Under the pieces are notes generated by a model. The model searched no databases and was not told where the DNA came from. It was given only the letters and a program-made list of their open reading frames with translations. Shown one piece after another: positions 27,431-34,482 of a stretch of 34,482 bases of DNA. The stretch spans positions 1 to 34,482 of the forward strand of contig JAGNZZ010000025.1 in NCBI GenBank assembly GCA_017984135.1, given 5' to 3'. Each line of letters starts with the position of its first letter. The stretch's first letter is position 1. Source of the DNA: Chitinophagales bacterium (lineage in GTDB: Bacteria; Bacteroidota; Bacteroidia; Chitinophagales; JADIYW01). Made by a program: the position numbers and the translations under genes.

Positions 27431-28969
27431 TTATTTTTGAATGATTATTTTTTCAAATGCTTGAACATCTTCATTCATTAGTTTTAGAAAATAAATTCCA
27501 TTTGAAAATGATTGTGTATTAATGGAAAAGGTAGAAGTGTATTTTGGAATTAAATGAGATGAAATCATTTTACCACTAATATCGATGAGTTGATAAGTAA
27601 TATCTGTTGAATTTGGTTTTTGAAATTCAACCATAAAAATATTTTGTGCCGGATTTGGATACATATTAATACCCATCTCTTTTATAGAAATATTTTTGAT
27701 AGGCGTTGTCGTATTTTCTTCCACTTCTCTTTTGGTAATTAAGTTACCTCTACGTGTAATTAAATTAAATCGCATTAAGTTGACCTGCTGTTTGGTGAAT
27801 AAATTATAACATAAATCAGTGGAATAATTCATGTAATTTTCAAACATATCCGGCCAATCTCTTCCTAAATAATTTTTAGTACAAGTATTAATGGTGGAAT
27901 CGCATGGATTTAAAGTACCTCGAACTAAATTACTGGCAAATGCAGATGCTTCTTCAGGAGTGTCATCAATGAAATCATCAATTTCACATCCATTATCAAA
28001 TCCAGGAATTGGCAATACATTTCCCCAACTATGTTGTAAACCTAAATAATGACCCATTTCATGAACGGTGGAACGTCCTTGCGTATAAAAATCTCTGAAA
28101 CGTTGTGTGGTAGAATCTTGCGCATACCAATTGTTTTGTCCAAAAAAACGAAAATCAATTACAATACCATCATACTTTCCATGATCTAAAGCTAATGGTC
28201 CCCAATTCGTAGCATTCGATGGAGGATAGGCAAAACCGCCAAGTGCACCGCAAGTGTCACATAAGGTCAAACAAGTATTACATTTTCTATTTGAATAATT
28301 TAAATCACATACATATAGGTTTAAATATTTATTTGCCGGCCAAGGCGATTTTCCTTTAGAATTGGTTAATAAAAAGTAATCTTCTTTTAATGGTTCTACA
28401 CCTAATGCAGTCCAGATTACGTTATTTAATGGATCCCAACCTTTTAAATTTCCTAATTCTCCTTTTGTTCTAGTAATGCCTGTAGTTGCTGCGCCATTTG
28501 GCGCTTTCTTTGCTAATTCAAATTTAATTTTTGCATTACCTCTAAAAGGAACAAAAAATGCTCTTAAGTTAGAAGTGTCTGCATTTAATAAATTAAAATC
28601 TCTATTCAACGCATCTATTTGAGATTGTATAATGGCATCAGGAACATTTTCATATTTATTATTGTTTAAATACACAACATGCACTACAACTTGAATAGTA
28701 TAAGTTGTATCTGTATTGGCGATGCTGCTGTCGTACGATACAATATTAGTAATCTCATTTCCAATTTCTCTACGAAAAGCATCTGAAATAGAAGCATTAG
28801 ACTGTATGGCCTGAGTCGTGATTTCGTCTAAAGCACATCGATGTACAATATCTTGAGCTTGAATGGCTAATACATTAGAAATGAAAAAAATAAAAAGACA
28901 AAACTTAATGCTAATTTTAGTGAATATAAAATTTAATTTTATTTTTGAGCGATGCTTACTTATTTTCAT
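27431..28969 (-). CDS. M43 (pappalysin-type) metalloprotease with T9SS sorting domain
   Basis: A 512-residue exported zinc protease. ATG at 28969 gives a basic start, then a hydrophobic signal segment ending LAIQAQ. The prodomain has IQVVVHVVY. The catalytic site is HEMGHYLGLQH (H303, E304, H307, H313) with the Met-turn at M380 (ENYMNYS). The C-terminal T9SS type A domain (about 435-512) shows INMYPNPAQNIF, SNGIYFLKLM and KIIIQK. Residues 221-240 hold five cysteines, including CNTCLTLCDTC; comparable M43 proteases have only a short turn there. An upstream in-frame start at 29032 overlaps the divergent gene and would displace the signal peptide, so it was rejected. It is convergent with the receptor cluster. 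Confidence 0.9.
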   Translation of the reverse strand: MKISKHRSKIKLNFIFTKISIKFCLFIFFISNVLAIQAQDIVHRCALDEITTQAIQSNASISDAFRREIGNEITNIVSYDSSIANTDTTYTIQVVVHVVYLNNNKYENVPDAIIQSQIDALNRDFNLLNADTSNLRAFFVPFRGNAKIKFELAKKAPNGAATTGITRTKGELGNLKGWDPLNNVIWTALGVEPLKEDYFLLTNSKGKSPWPANKYLNLYVCDLNYSNRKCNTCLTLCDTCGALGGFAYPPSNATNWGPLALDHGKYDGIVIDFRFFGQNNWYAQDSTTQRFRDFYTQGRSTVHEMGHYLGLQHSWGNVLPIPGFDNGCEIDDFIDDTPEEASAFASNLVRGTLNPCDSTINTCTKNYLGRDWPDMFENYMNYSTDLCYNLFTKQQVNLMRFNLITRRGNLITKREVEENTTTPIKNISIKEMGINMYPNPAQNIFMVEFQKPNSTDITYQLIDISGKMISSHLIPKYTSTFSINTQSFSNGIYFLKLMNEDVQAFEKIIIQK

Positions 28970-29020
28970 GTTCGATATTTTTATTGAAAATTTATTTTGA
29001 TATAAAAAATAATACGTTTT

Positions 29021-29818
29021 ATGATTACCCATATAATCAAAGATAAATCTACGAAATTATTTATTTTTTTAGGTGGATTTTTTATCGCCAATGCATTTAT
29101 TGCAGAAGTTATTGGCGTTAAAATCTTTTCTTTGGAAGATACCATAGGAATAACACCTTTTCAAATTCCACTTTTTGGAAATACATTTTCTTTTAATCTT
29201 ACTGCTGGTGTGCTTTTGTGGCCAGTGGTTTTTATAATGACCGATATTATTAATGAATACTATGGAAAAAAAGGAGTGAAGTTTTTGTCATACTTAACGG
29301 TTGGTTTATTGGGTTATGCATTTTTTATGTATTATTTTGCCATTCATTTAGTGCCGGCTACGTGGTGGCCTGGTTCACGAGTTGAACAAGGTGTTCCAAA
29401 TATGCAAGCGGCATACAGTCAAGTTTTTGGACAAGGTTTAGCCATTATTTTAGCCTCTTTAATCGCATTTTTAATTGGTCAAATAGTAGATGTTTTTATT
29501 TTTCAAAAAATAAAAAAATGGAGTGGTGAAAAACATATCTGGCTGCGTGCTACCGGTTCTACATTGGTATCTCAGTTTATAGATAGTTTTGTGGTATTGC
29601 TAATTGCTTTCTATATTTTTCCTAAATATGTGAGTGATGCCAATGGAAAAGCATGGCCGTTTACTTTGGTTATGTCTATTTGTATTGGAAATTATATTTA
29701 TAAATTTATAGTAGCCATTGTGTTAACACCTGTAATTTACCTCATTCATTATTGGATAGAAAAATATTTAGGTCATGAATTGGCTACCGAAATGAAACTA
29801 AATGCCATTGAAGAATAA
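29021..29818 (+). CDS. yhhQ: Queuosine precursor transporter (VUT family, YhhQ)
   Basis: A 265-residue inner-membrane protein with about six or seven helices. The VUT/YhhQ family imports queuosine precursors such as preQ0 and preQ1 for tRNA modification. Signatures are the N-terminal NAFIAEVIGVKI, FIMTDIINEYYGKKG, a QVFGQGLAIILASLIAFLIG helix, RATGSTLVSQFIDSFVVLL and a final helix after MSICIGNYIYKFIVA. Length is normal. A 7-pair hairpin (29809-29828) spans its stop without a T tract. No queuosine genes are adjacent and no preQ1 riboswitch was recognised upstream, so the substrate is inferred from family. Confidence 0.88.
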   Translation: MITHIIKDKSTKLFIFLGGFFIANAFIAEVIGVKIFSLEDTIGITPFQIPLFGNTFSFNLTAGVLLWPVVFIMTDIINEYYGKKGVKFLSYLTVGLLGYAFFMYYFAIHLVPATWWPGSRVEQGVPNMQAAYSQVFGQGLAIILASLIAFLIGQIVDVFIFQKIKKWSGEKHIWLRATGSTLVSQFIDSFVVLLIAFYIFPKYVSDANGKAWPFTLVMSICIGNYIYKFIVAIVLTPVIYLIHYWIEKYLGHELATEMKLNAIEE

Positions 29819-29871
29819 TTTTTCTTCATGAGATTTATTTTTTGATAAAATCGAATGAAACAAGACTAAAA

Positions 29872-30276
29872 TTATTCCGTTACTCTGTTTAATTTATAGT
29901 CAATTACTTCTAGAGGTTTTTTTCCTTTATAATTTGGATTATTAAATTCTGAATAATAAAGTGAAAAACACAAACCTCGCAATCCAAGATTTAATTGTCG
30001 TAAGTTGGAAGGTAGAAAGCCATCACTAGGATTGTATTGAGCATTTCTACAAATATTGATAATCCATGATAAAATGCCATTAGGTAAAAAAGAAAAGATA
30101 GCTAATACTAAACTAAGTGAAGAAAAGTCATCTTCTGGAACATTCCTTACTAAGTTATTCAAATAGGCTGTTCCGGCAACTTCTTTAAAGGATGGAAATT
30201 CGCCATTTTTTGGACAGTATATTTCACCTACGGCTAATAATCCTTTTGTGGCTCTAGTTGAAAAAAAGTTAGACAT
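29872..30276 (-). CDS. Small companion protein of the GMC oxidoreductase
   Basis: A 134-residue protein I do not recognise at sequence level. It has no signal peptide, a mid-protein hydrophobic segment (SSLSLVLAIFSFLPNG), and a C-terminal basic tail (NPNYKGKKPLEVIDYKL). It lies 52 bases after the GMC oxidoreductase on the same strand, so the two probably form one transcript. Several membrane-bound GMC dehydrogenases have a small subunit 3 needed for folding or export, and this protein could play such a role. It lacks a twin-arginine signal, however, and shows no clear family motif, so this is context-based inference. Confidence 0.5.
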   Translation of the reverse strand: MSNFFSTRATKGLLAVGEIYCPKNGEFPSFKEVAGTAYLNNLVRNVPEDDFSSLSLVLAIFSFLPNGILSWIINICRNAQYNPSDGFLPSNLRQLNLGLRGLCFSLYYSEFNNPNYKGKKPLEVIDYKLNRVTE

Positions 30277-30328
30277 ACTTCTTTATTTTTTTTGATAATG
30301 AATCTTATTTTATTTATTTTTTTTGCAA

Positions 30329-31708
30329 CTATTTAGTTAATTGCATGGCTAATTTATGACCTAATGATTTAATAGTTAAACCTGGATTGATGCCTGGTGC
30401 ATTTGGGAAGATACTGGAATCAGCAATGTATAACGTTTTTTCTCCATGCACTTGAAAATCTGGGTTTACGACCGATGTTGCAGCATCAACACCCATGGAG
30501 CATCCACCCATTAAATGCAATCCGAAATAAAATTGTGATTTGTATATTTCTTTTGCACCAGCAGCATTCATAATATTTTCTATTGCTTGATGTCCTTTGT
30601 CTCTACGTGTTTTATCTTGATCGGTGAGCGGTTTCACGATAGTTAATTTTCCTTTATTGTCGCACAATATTTCACCTACATTTTCATCTCTCACTGCCAC
30701 TTCTATACATTGCATGTGTCTGTATTGTTTCATTAAACGCTGGTGTTCCATGCCATTTTCATTCATTAACATGCCAATTGAAATAGGTGATGCAAATACA
30801 TTTTCTAATTTAAAACCTTGTGCTCTAAAGTTTGGATCTTTCGAAGCAACAGATTGGAACATACCTTTATGTGCATCTACAATATCATTTTGAAAACCTA
30901 ACCACATAAATTGTGGATGTGATGCAAACTTTTTACCCAAAGCCGGTAATTTTGATTTAAAACCTGACATTGTCATCATTCGTGTGGAACCAAAGGCACC
31001 TCCTGAAAGAATTACTTTTTTACCTTCAAATGAAACTTGTTTGCCATTTTGTAATCCGTAAATTTTACAAGTATTATCATTGGGTTCTACTTTGTGTATT
31101 TCTGTTTCCGCAATTATTTCCAATCCTTCTTTTTCTGCTTTTTGTATAAAAGCCACTAATGAACTTTGTTTGGAATCTCTAAAACAACCACCTAAACAAC
31201 CGGTACAATCATTGTTTTTGTCTGGTGCGCAATTACTTTGTCCACGTCGCAAGTAATCCCATTTGTACCCTAATTTATCGCATGCATTGGCAAATAGAAT
31301 ACCATTTGGTCGCATTTCTTCTTTAGTGAAAGTATGCAATACCATATCATTTTCCACTTGCGAATAATGAGGATCCAATATTTCAGGAGTAAACCAATCT
31401 ACTCCACTTTCATTTTTCCAATCGTTCAATGCAATATCATCAAAACGATCCATTAAACATTGATATACAATGGAAGAACCACCCACCATTCTGGTACGCA
31501 AAAATCCCATTCTTCCATCTTTTGCAAACTCAATGCCGCCACCCCAATATAAATGAGCAGAAGTTTCTGCTTCTGTTTTTGGGAACGTATCTTTTCGGTA
31601 AAATTTCCCGGCTTCTATAAGTAATACTTTTGCTCCGGTTTTATTTAAATAGTAGGACATAGCACCACCTCCGGAGCCAGAGCCAACAACAATAAAATCA
31701 TAAATCAT
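30329..31708 (-). CDS. GMC-family FAD oxidoreductase
   Basis: A 459-residue FAD-dependent oxidoreductase. GMC enzymes oxidise alcohols, sterols or sugars. Seen are the N-terminal Rossmann motif FIVVGSGSGGGAM and EAGKF, an RMVGGSSIVYQC loop, and the cysteine cluster NDCTGCLGGCFRDSK (about residue 165), as in bacterial alcohol/sterol-type GMC enzymes. FAD contacts are in GGAFGSTR, the active-site histidine is in LHLMGGCSMG, and the C-terminal IADSSIFPNAPGINPGLT also matches. It has no Tat or Sec signal, so it is probably cytoplasmic. The companion gene follows. Substrate cannot be inferred. Confidence 0.88.
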   Translation of the reverse strand: MIYDFIVVGSGSGGGAMSYYLNKTGAKVLLIEAGKFYRKDTFPKTEAETSAHLYWGGGIEFAKDGRMGFLRTRMVGGSSIVYQCLMDRFDDIALNDWKNESGVDWFTPEILDPHYSQVENDMVLHTFTKEEMRPNGILFANACDKLGYKWDYLRRGQSNCAPDKNNDCTGCLGGCFRDSKQSSLVAFIQKAEKEGLEIIAETEIHKVEPNDNTCKIYGLQNGKQVSFEGKKVILSGGAFGSTRMMTMSGFKSKLPALGKKFASHPQFMWLGFQNDIVDAHKGMFQSVASKDPNFRAQGFKLENVFASPISIGMLMNENGMEHQRLMKQYRHMQCIEVAVRDENVGEILCDNKGKLTIVKPLTDQDKTRRDKGHQAIENIMNAAGAKEIYKSQFYFGLHLMGGCSMGVDAATSVVNPDFQVHGEKTLYIADSSIFPNAPGINPGLTIKSLGHKLAMQLTK

Positions 31709-31828
31709 TAGAAAAAATTATTATTGTAAATGAGTAATTATTTTCAGTTACAAAATAAGAATAAAAAGAGAATTAGCTACTATGTCTAGTTTAAATTTAT
31801 GTTGTTTGATTCGTGATACTAATTTCGC

Positions 31829-31859
31829 TTTCCATAGTTTAAAATATTGAGTAATTTTG
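31829..31859 (+). promoter_or_regulatory. Candidate Bacteroidota promoter of mutS2
   Basis: TTTC at 31829-31832 is followed after exactly 19 bases by TAATTTTG at 31852-31859. This fits the -33 TTTG / -7 TAnnTTTG consensus with one mismatch. The expected transcript start falls at about 31864-31868, on the ATG at 31865, so the mRNA may be leaderless. Confidence 0.5.
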
Positions 31860-31864
31860 CCACT

Positions 31865-34252
31865 ATGCTATCATTTTATCCTGAGAAAACATTACAAAAA
31901 CTTGATTTCCCATTTATTATTCAAGAATTAATGAATCGTTGTAGTGGTTCCTTAGGTAGAAATTTAGTCGAAAAACAATATTTTATCACAGATGTTGAGG
32001 TGTTAAAAGAGGCACTTTTTTGTACACGTGAGATGAAAGATATTCTTGAAAATGATGTCGCATTACCTCATAGTGGATTTAATGAGTTATCATTTTTAGA
32101 TAAATTAAAAATTGACAACTATTATTTAGAAATCAATGAGTTGATTGAACTTTATTTTTCATTAACCTCTATTGCAGATGTTTTTCGATATTTTTCACCA
32201 AAAGCAAGGCAGCAACTATATCCATGTTTATACAATAAGGTAAGTGCTTTTTTCTTTGATGTAGAAATTATTATTTCCATTGCGAAAATTATTGATGTTG
32301 ATAAGGAAGAAATTAAAGATAATGCTACACCTGCATTATCTAAAATTCGAAAACAAATCCAATATAAAAACCAAGAAATTAGTGCTGCTTTCCGTCGTGC
32401 TTTAGCTCATTATAAATTACAAAATTGTTTAGCTGAAACCGAAGAAACCATCCGCGATGGACGACGTGTTTTGTCGGTAAAAGCAGAATATAAACGTTCC
32501 ATTAAAGGGTTAATAGTGGATGAAAGCGATTCAGGAAACATTACCTACATCGAGCCAAATGAAACTATTTTCTTGAATAATGAATTAACCGATTTGTTTT
32601 TTGAAGAACGACGTGAGTTGATAAAAATTTTAAGAGAAATTACAGCTGTAATTCAACCTCATCGAGAAAATATTTCTTTATTACAACTGTTAATGGGTGA
32701 AATAGATTTTATTAGAGCCAAAGCTTATTTTGCCATGTATTTTAATTGCTCTTTGCCACAAATATCTTTGGAACCACAAATCTATTTGCGAGAATTTGTA
32801 CATCCTGTTTTATATCATTATCATAAAAAACAACATAAACCCATTATTGATAATACTATTTTATTAGATGAAAAAAACAGAATTATTTTAATTTCCGGAC
32901 CCAATGCCGGCGGAAAATCTATTGTGTTAAAATCAGTTGGATTAATACAATTGATGTTTCAATTCGGCATGTTAATTCCAGCGAAAGAAACTTCTTCATT
33001 GTGTGTTTTTCAACACTTATTTGTTGATATAGGAGACGAGCAATCTATAGAAAATGATTTGAGCACGTACAGCTCTCATTTGTCAAATATGAATTTTTTT
33101 TTAAAAAATGCAAATGAGAAAACCTTAATATTAATTGATGAAATGGGCATGGGAACCGATCCTGCTTTAGGTGGACCAATGGCTGAAGCTATCGTAGAGC
33201 AATTGCATAAAGAAAAAGTTTTTGGAGTAATCACTACTCATTTCAATAATCTAAAAATATTTGCAGCAAATACTGATAATATGCTGAGTGGTGCTATGTC
33301 TTTTGATACGAAACAATTGAAACCATTATACCAATTGCAAATGGGACAACCAGGTAGCTCGTTTACATTTGAAATTGCTAAAAAAAGTGGATTACATGAA
33401 CAAATAATTAAAAACGCAACGGCTAAAATTGGTGGCAATAAAAAAGCGTTGGATGATGTGTTGACAGATATCCAAACTGAAAAACAATTTATAAAAGGAT
33501 TACGTAAAAATGTGCAAGCAAAAGAATCGCAATTACAAGACTTAACAAAAAGCTATGAACAATTAAATATTGATTTAGACAAAGAAAAACGAAAATTATT
33601 GAAACAATACGAAGCTCGATTATTAGATAGATTTAATGCTGAAAGCAGAAATTTAGAAAATGAAATGCGCACTTGGAAAGAACAGAAAAACAATAAAGAA
33701 AAGTTTTTAGATGTTCGAAATTTTATTGATGTTCATAGAGAAAATATTGAAATTAAATTATCGGAAGAACGAACAAATTCAAAACCAGTTTCGAACAGAA
33801 TTATTAAAATAGGAGATACCGTAAAATTAGAAGATAGCTCTCAAATAGGTAAAGTTTTAGATGTTAAAAATGGAATTGCTACAGTTACTTTCGGGTTTAT
33901 TCAAAGCAAGATGAAATTAAATAAGCTTATTTTAGTTCAAGATAATAAGCCTAAAATAGAAACAAAAATTAATTCATATACATCTAAATTGATAATTGAA
34001 AAAAGCGAATTTGATCAGCAATTGGATTTGCGAGGCATGCTTAAAGAGGAAGCAATTATTGCATTAGATATCTTTATGGATAAAGCAATTATGTACGGAA
34101 TGCATCAAATTAAAATTATTCATGGTCGTGGAACTGGTGCTTTAAAACAAGCCGTACAATCTTTTTTAAAATCATACCCACATGTGAAAAACTATAAATT
34201 TGAAATTGAACAATTTGGTGGCGATGGCATTACGCTAGTAGAATTAAAGTAA
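31865..34252 (+). CDS. mutS2: MutS2-family ATPase with Smr domain
   Basis: A 795-residue MutS2. Family members are not mismatch-repair proteins; they suppress recombination or rescue collided ribosomes through their ATPase and Smr nuclease domain. The protein starts MLSFYPEKTLQKLDFP, has the MutS core lever/clamp region at about 20-330 and the P-loop GPNAGGKS at 345-352. Walker B is LILIDEMGMGTDP, followed by a coiled coil at about 530-650, a KOW-like connector (IGDTVKLEDSSQIGKVL) and the Smr domain from about 718, with LDLRG and IIHGRGTGALK. The N-terminus lacks a mismatch-binding domain, as expected. ATG 31865 is preferred over an in-frame TTG at 31847. Confidence 0.94.
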   Translation: MLSFYPEKTLQKLDFPFIIQELMNRCSGSLGRNLVEKQYFITDVEVLKEALFCTREMKDILENDVALPHSGFNELSFLDKLKIDNYYLEINELIELYFSLTSIADVFRYFSPKARQQLYPCLYNKVSAFFFDVEIIISIAKIIDVDKEEIKDNATPALSKIRKQIQYKNQEISAAFRRALAHYKLQNCLAETEETIRDGRRVLSVKAEYKRSIKGLIVDESDSGNITYIEPNETIFLNNELTDLFFEERRELIKILREITAVIQPHRENISLLQLLMGEIDFIRAKAYFAMYFNCSLPQISLEPQIYLREFVHPVLYHYHKKQHKPIIDNTILLDEKNRIILISGPNAGGKSIVLKSVGLIQLMFQFGMLIPAKETSSLCVFQHLFVDIGDEQSIENDLSTYSSHLSNMNFFLKNANEKTLILIDEMGMGTDPALGGPMAEAIVEQLHKEKVFGVITTHFNNLKIFAANTDNMLSGAMSFDTKQLKPLYQLQMGQPGSSFTFEIAKKSGLHEQIIKNATAKIGGNKKALDDVLTDIQTEKQFIKGLRKNVQAKESQLQDLTKSYEQLNIDLDKEKRKLLKQYEARLLDRFNAESRNLENEMRTWKEQKNNKEKFLDVRNFIDVHRENIEIKLSEERTNSKPVSNRIIKIGDTVKLEDSSQIGKVLDVKNGIATVTFGFIQSKMKLNKLILVQDNKPKIETKINSYTSKLIIEKSEFDQQLDLRGMLKEEAIIALDIFMDKAIMYGMHQIKIIHGRGTGALKQAVQSFLKSYPHVKNYKFEIEQFGGDGITLVELK

Positions 34253-34268
34253 GTTGAAAACTTACTTT
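34246..34268 (+). terminator. Hairpin at the mutS2 stop codon
   Basis: A perfect 10-pair stem (AAAGTAAGTT with AACTTACTTT) with a GAA loop includes the mutS2 TAA. There is no T tract after it, so it is a weak terminator candidate or an mRNA 3'-end stabiliser. Confidence 0.45.
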
Positions 34269-34482
34269 ATGCAATTCCTCTATCGGTCGGTTTCCCACCA
34301 CCCGAAATACAAAACGGTGGCGTTAGTTGTTGGATAAAATCCAACAACGGCGAGGTTGGTACTTGAGGACACGAGCCGATAGTAAAAAAAATGTACGTGT
34401 CTCTGTCATCTCGATTCCGATACAATCACAAACTCGCGCAAGTATGCAGCATAGTTTTGTGCGGCTGCGTACTTGTGCGTTG
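34269..34482 (+). repeat. Structured, more GC-rich element, probable dispersed repeat, truncated by window end
   Basis: This 214-base tail looks different from the rest: richer in G and C, no confident gene, and dense in inverted repeats. Arms seen are CTATCGG (34280-34286) with CCGATAG (34376-34382) closing the element, CCACC/GGTGG (34295-34299/34316-34320), GTTGTTGGAT/ATCCAACAAC with an AAA loop (34326-34348), an imperfect GGTTGGT/ACGAGCC stem (34354-34377) and a 16-pair stem (34435-34450/34464-34479, two G·T pairs, 13-base loop). A frame from ATG 34391 stays open to the window end (30 codons) but shows no family. Two blocks recur at 8662-8682 and 8743-8758. It could be a non-coding RNA, a mobile-element end or a repeat; I cannot decide. 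Confidence 0.55.

Noticed and set aside
20774-29032. Anti-phage or toxin-antitoxin island
   Set aside because: No nuclease, helicase, reverse transcriptase, toxin or antitoxin signature is present; all recognisable parts are export, protease or uptake proteins.
29809-29828. Hairpin over the yhhQ stop as terminator
   Set aside because: The stem has only seven pairs and no T tract follows, so it is noted within the gene entry but not called.
31751-31758. TTATTTTG on the minus strand as the GMC oxidoreductase promoter
   Set aside because: It lacks the A of the TAnnTTTG box and no -33 element is at the right spacing.
34391-34482. Frame open to the window end starting at an ATG after an A-run
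   Set aside because: Only 30 codons are visible, all inside the folded element, so I could not support a protein call.

Overview
The window looks like a chromosomal segment of an AT-rich Bacteroidota bacterium. The evidence is a type IX secretion (T9SS) C-terminal signal on three proteins, a TonB-dependent receptor paired with a DUF4249 lipoprotein, a DUF4296 lipoprotein, type III glutamine synthetase, the long Bacteroidota form of PurM, promoter-like TAnnTTTG boxes, and a lack of Shine-Dalgarno sequences. The exact order or family cannot be fixed from the sequence. No rRNA, tRNA, CRISPR array, prophage or complete insertion sequence was seen.

Layout: The first 75 bases are the 3' end of a T9SS-exported protein, followed by a clear terminator. 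Next come HMG-CoA lyase (+) and a convergent PLP-homeostasis protein (-). A five-gene plus-strand run follows: a DUF4296 lipoprotein and bioB-bioF-bioD-bioA. This supplies the four late steps of biotin synthesis, from pimeloyl-thioester to biotin, but no bioC or bioH is present. Then come comEC (-), a roughly 390-base spacer with hairpins, purL (-), a polytopic membrane protein (+), glutamine synthetase III (+) with a strong terminator, a PorE-like OmpA/TPR/propeller lipoprotein (+), purM (+), an SRPBCC protein (+), the amidinotransferase-fold hydrolase ctlX (-), an RraA-family protein (+) and a four-helix membrane protein (-).

From about 20.7 to 29.0 kb lies the most accessory-looking part. 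Two tandem paralogous lipoproteins overlap each other and a T9SS-exported subtilisin-like protease. A TonB-dependent receptor and a DUF4249 lipoprotein follow on the same strand. A T9SS-exported M43 metalloprotease lies convergently downstream. I infer an extracellular proteolysis and uptake locus.

The right end has a VUT-family (YhhQ) queuosine-precursor transporter, a GMC oxidoreductase with a small companion gene, and mutS2, which has a promoter so close that its mRNA may be leaderless. After mutS2 the sequence changes to a more GC-rich, highly folded element running off the window. This element shares two sequence blocks and a hairpin with the spacer between comEC and purL, so the two are probably copies of one undescribed dispersed structured repeat. 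That repeat is the most novel signal here.
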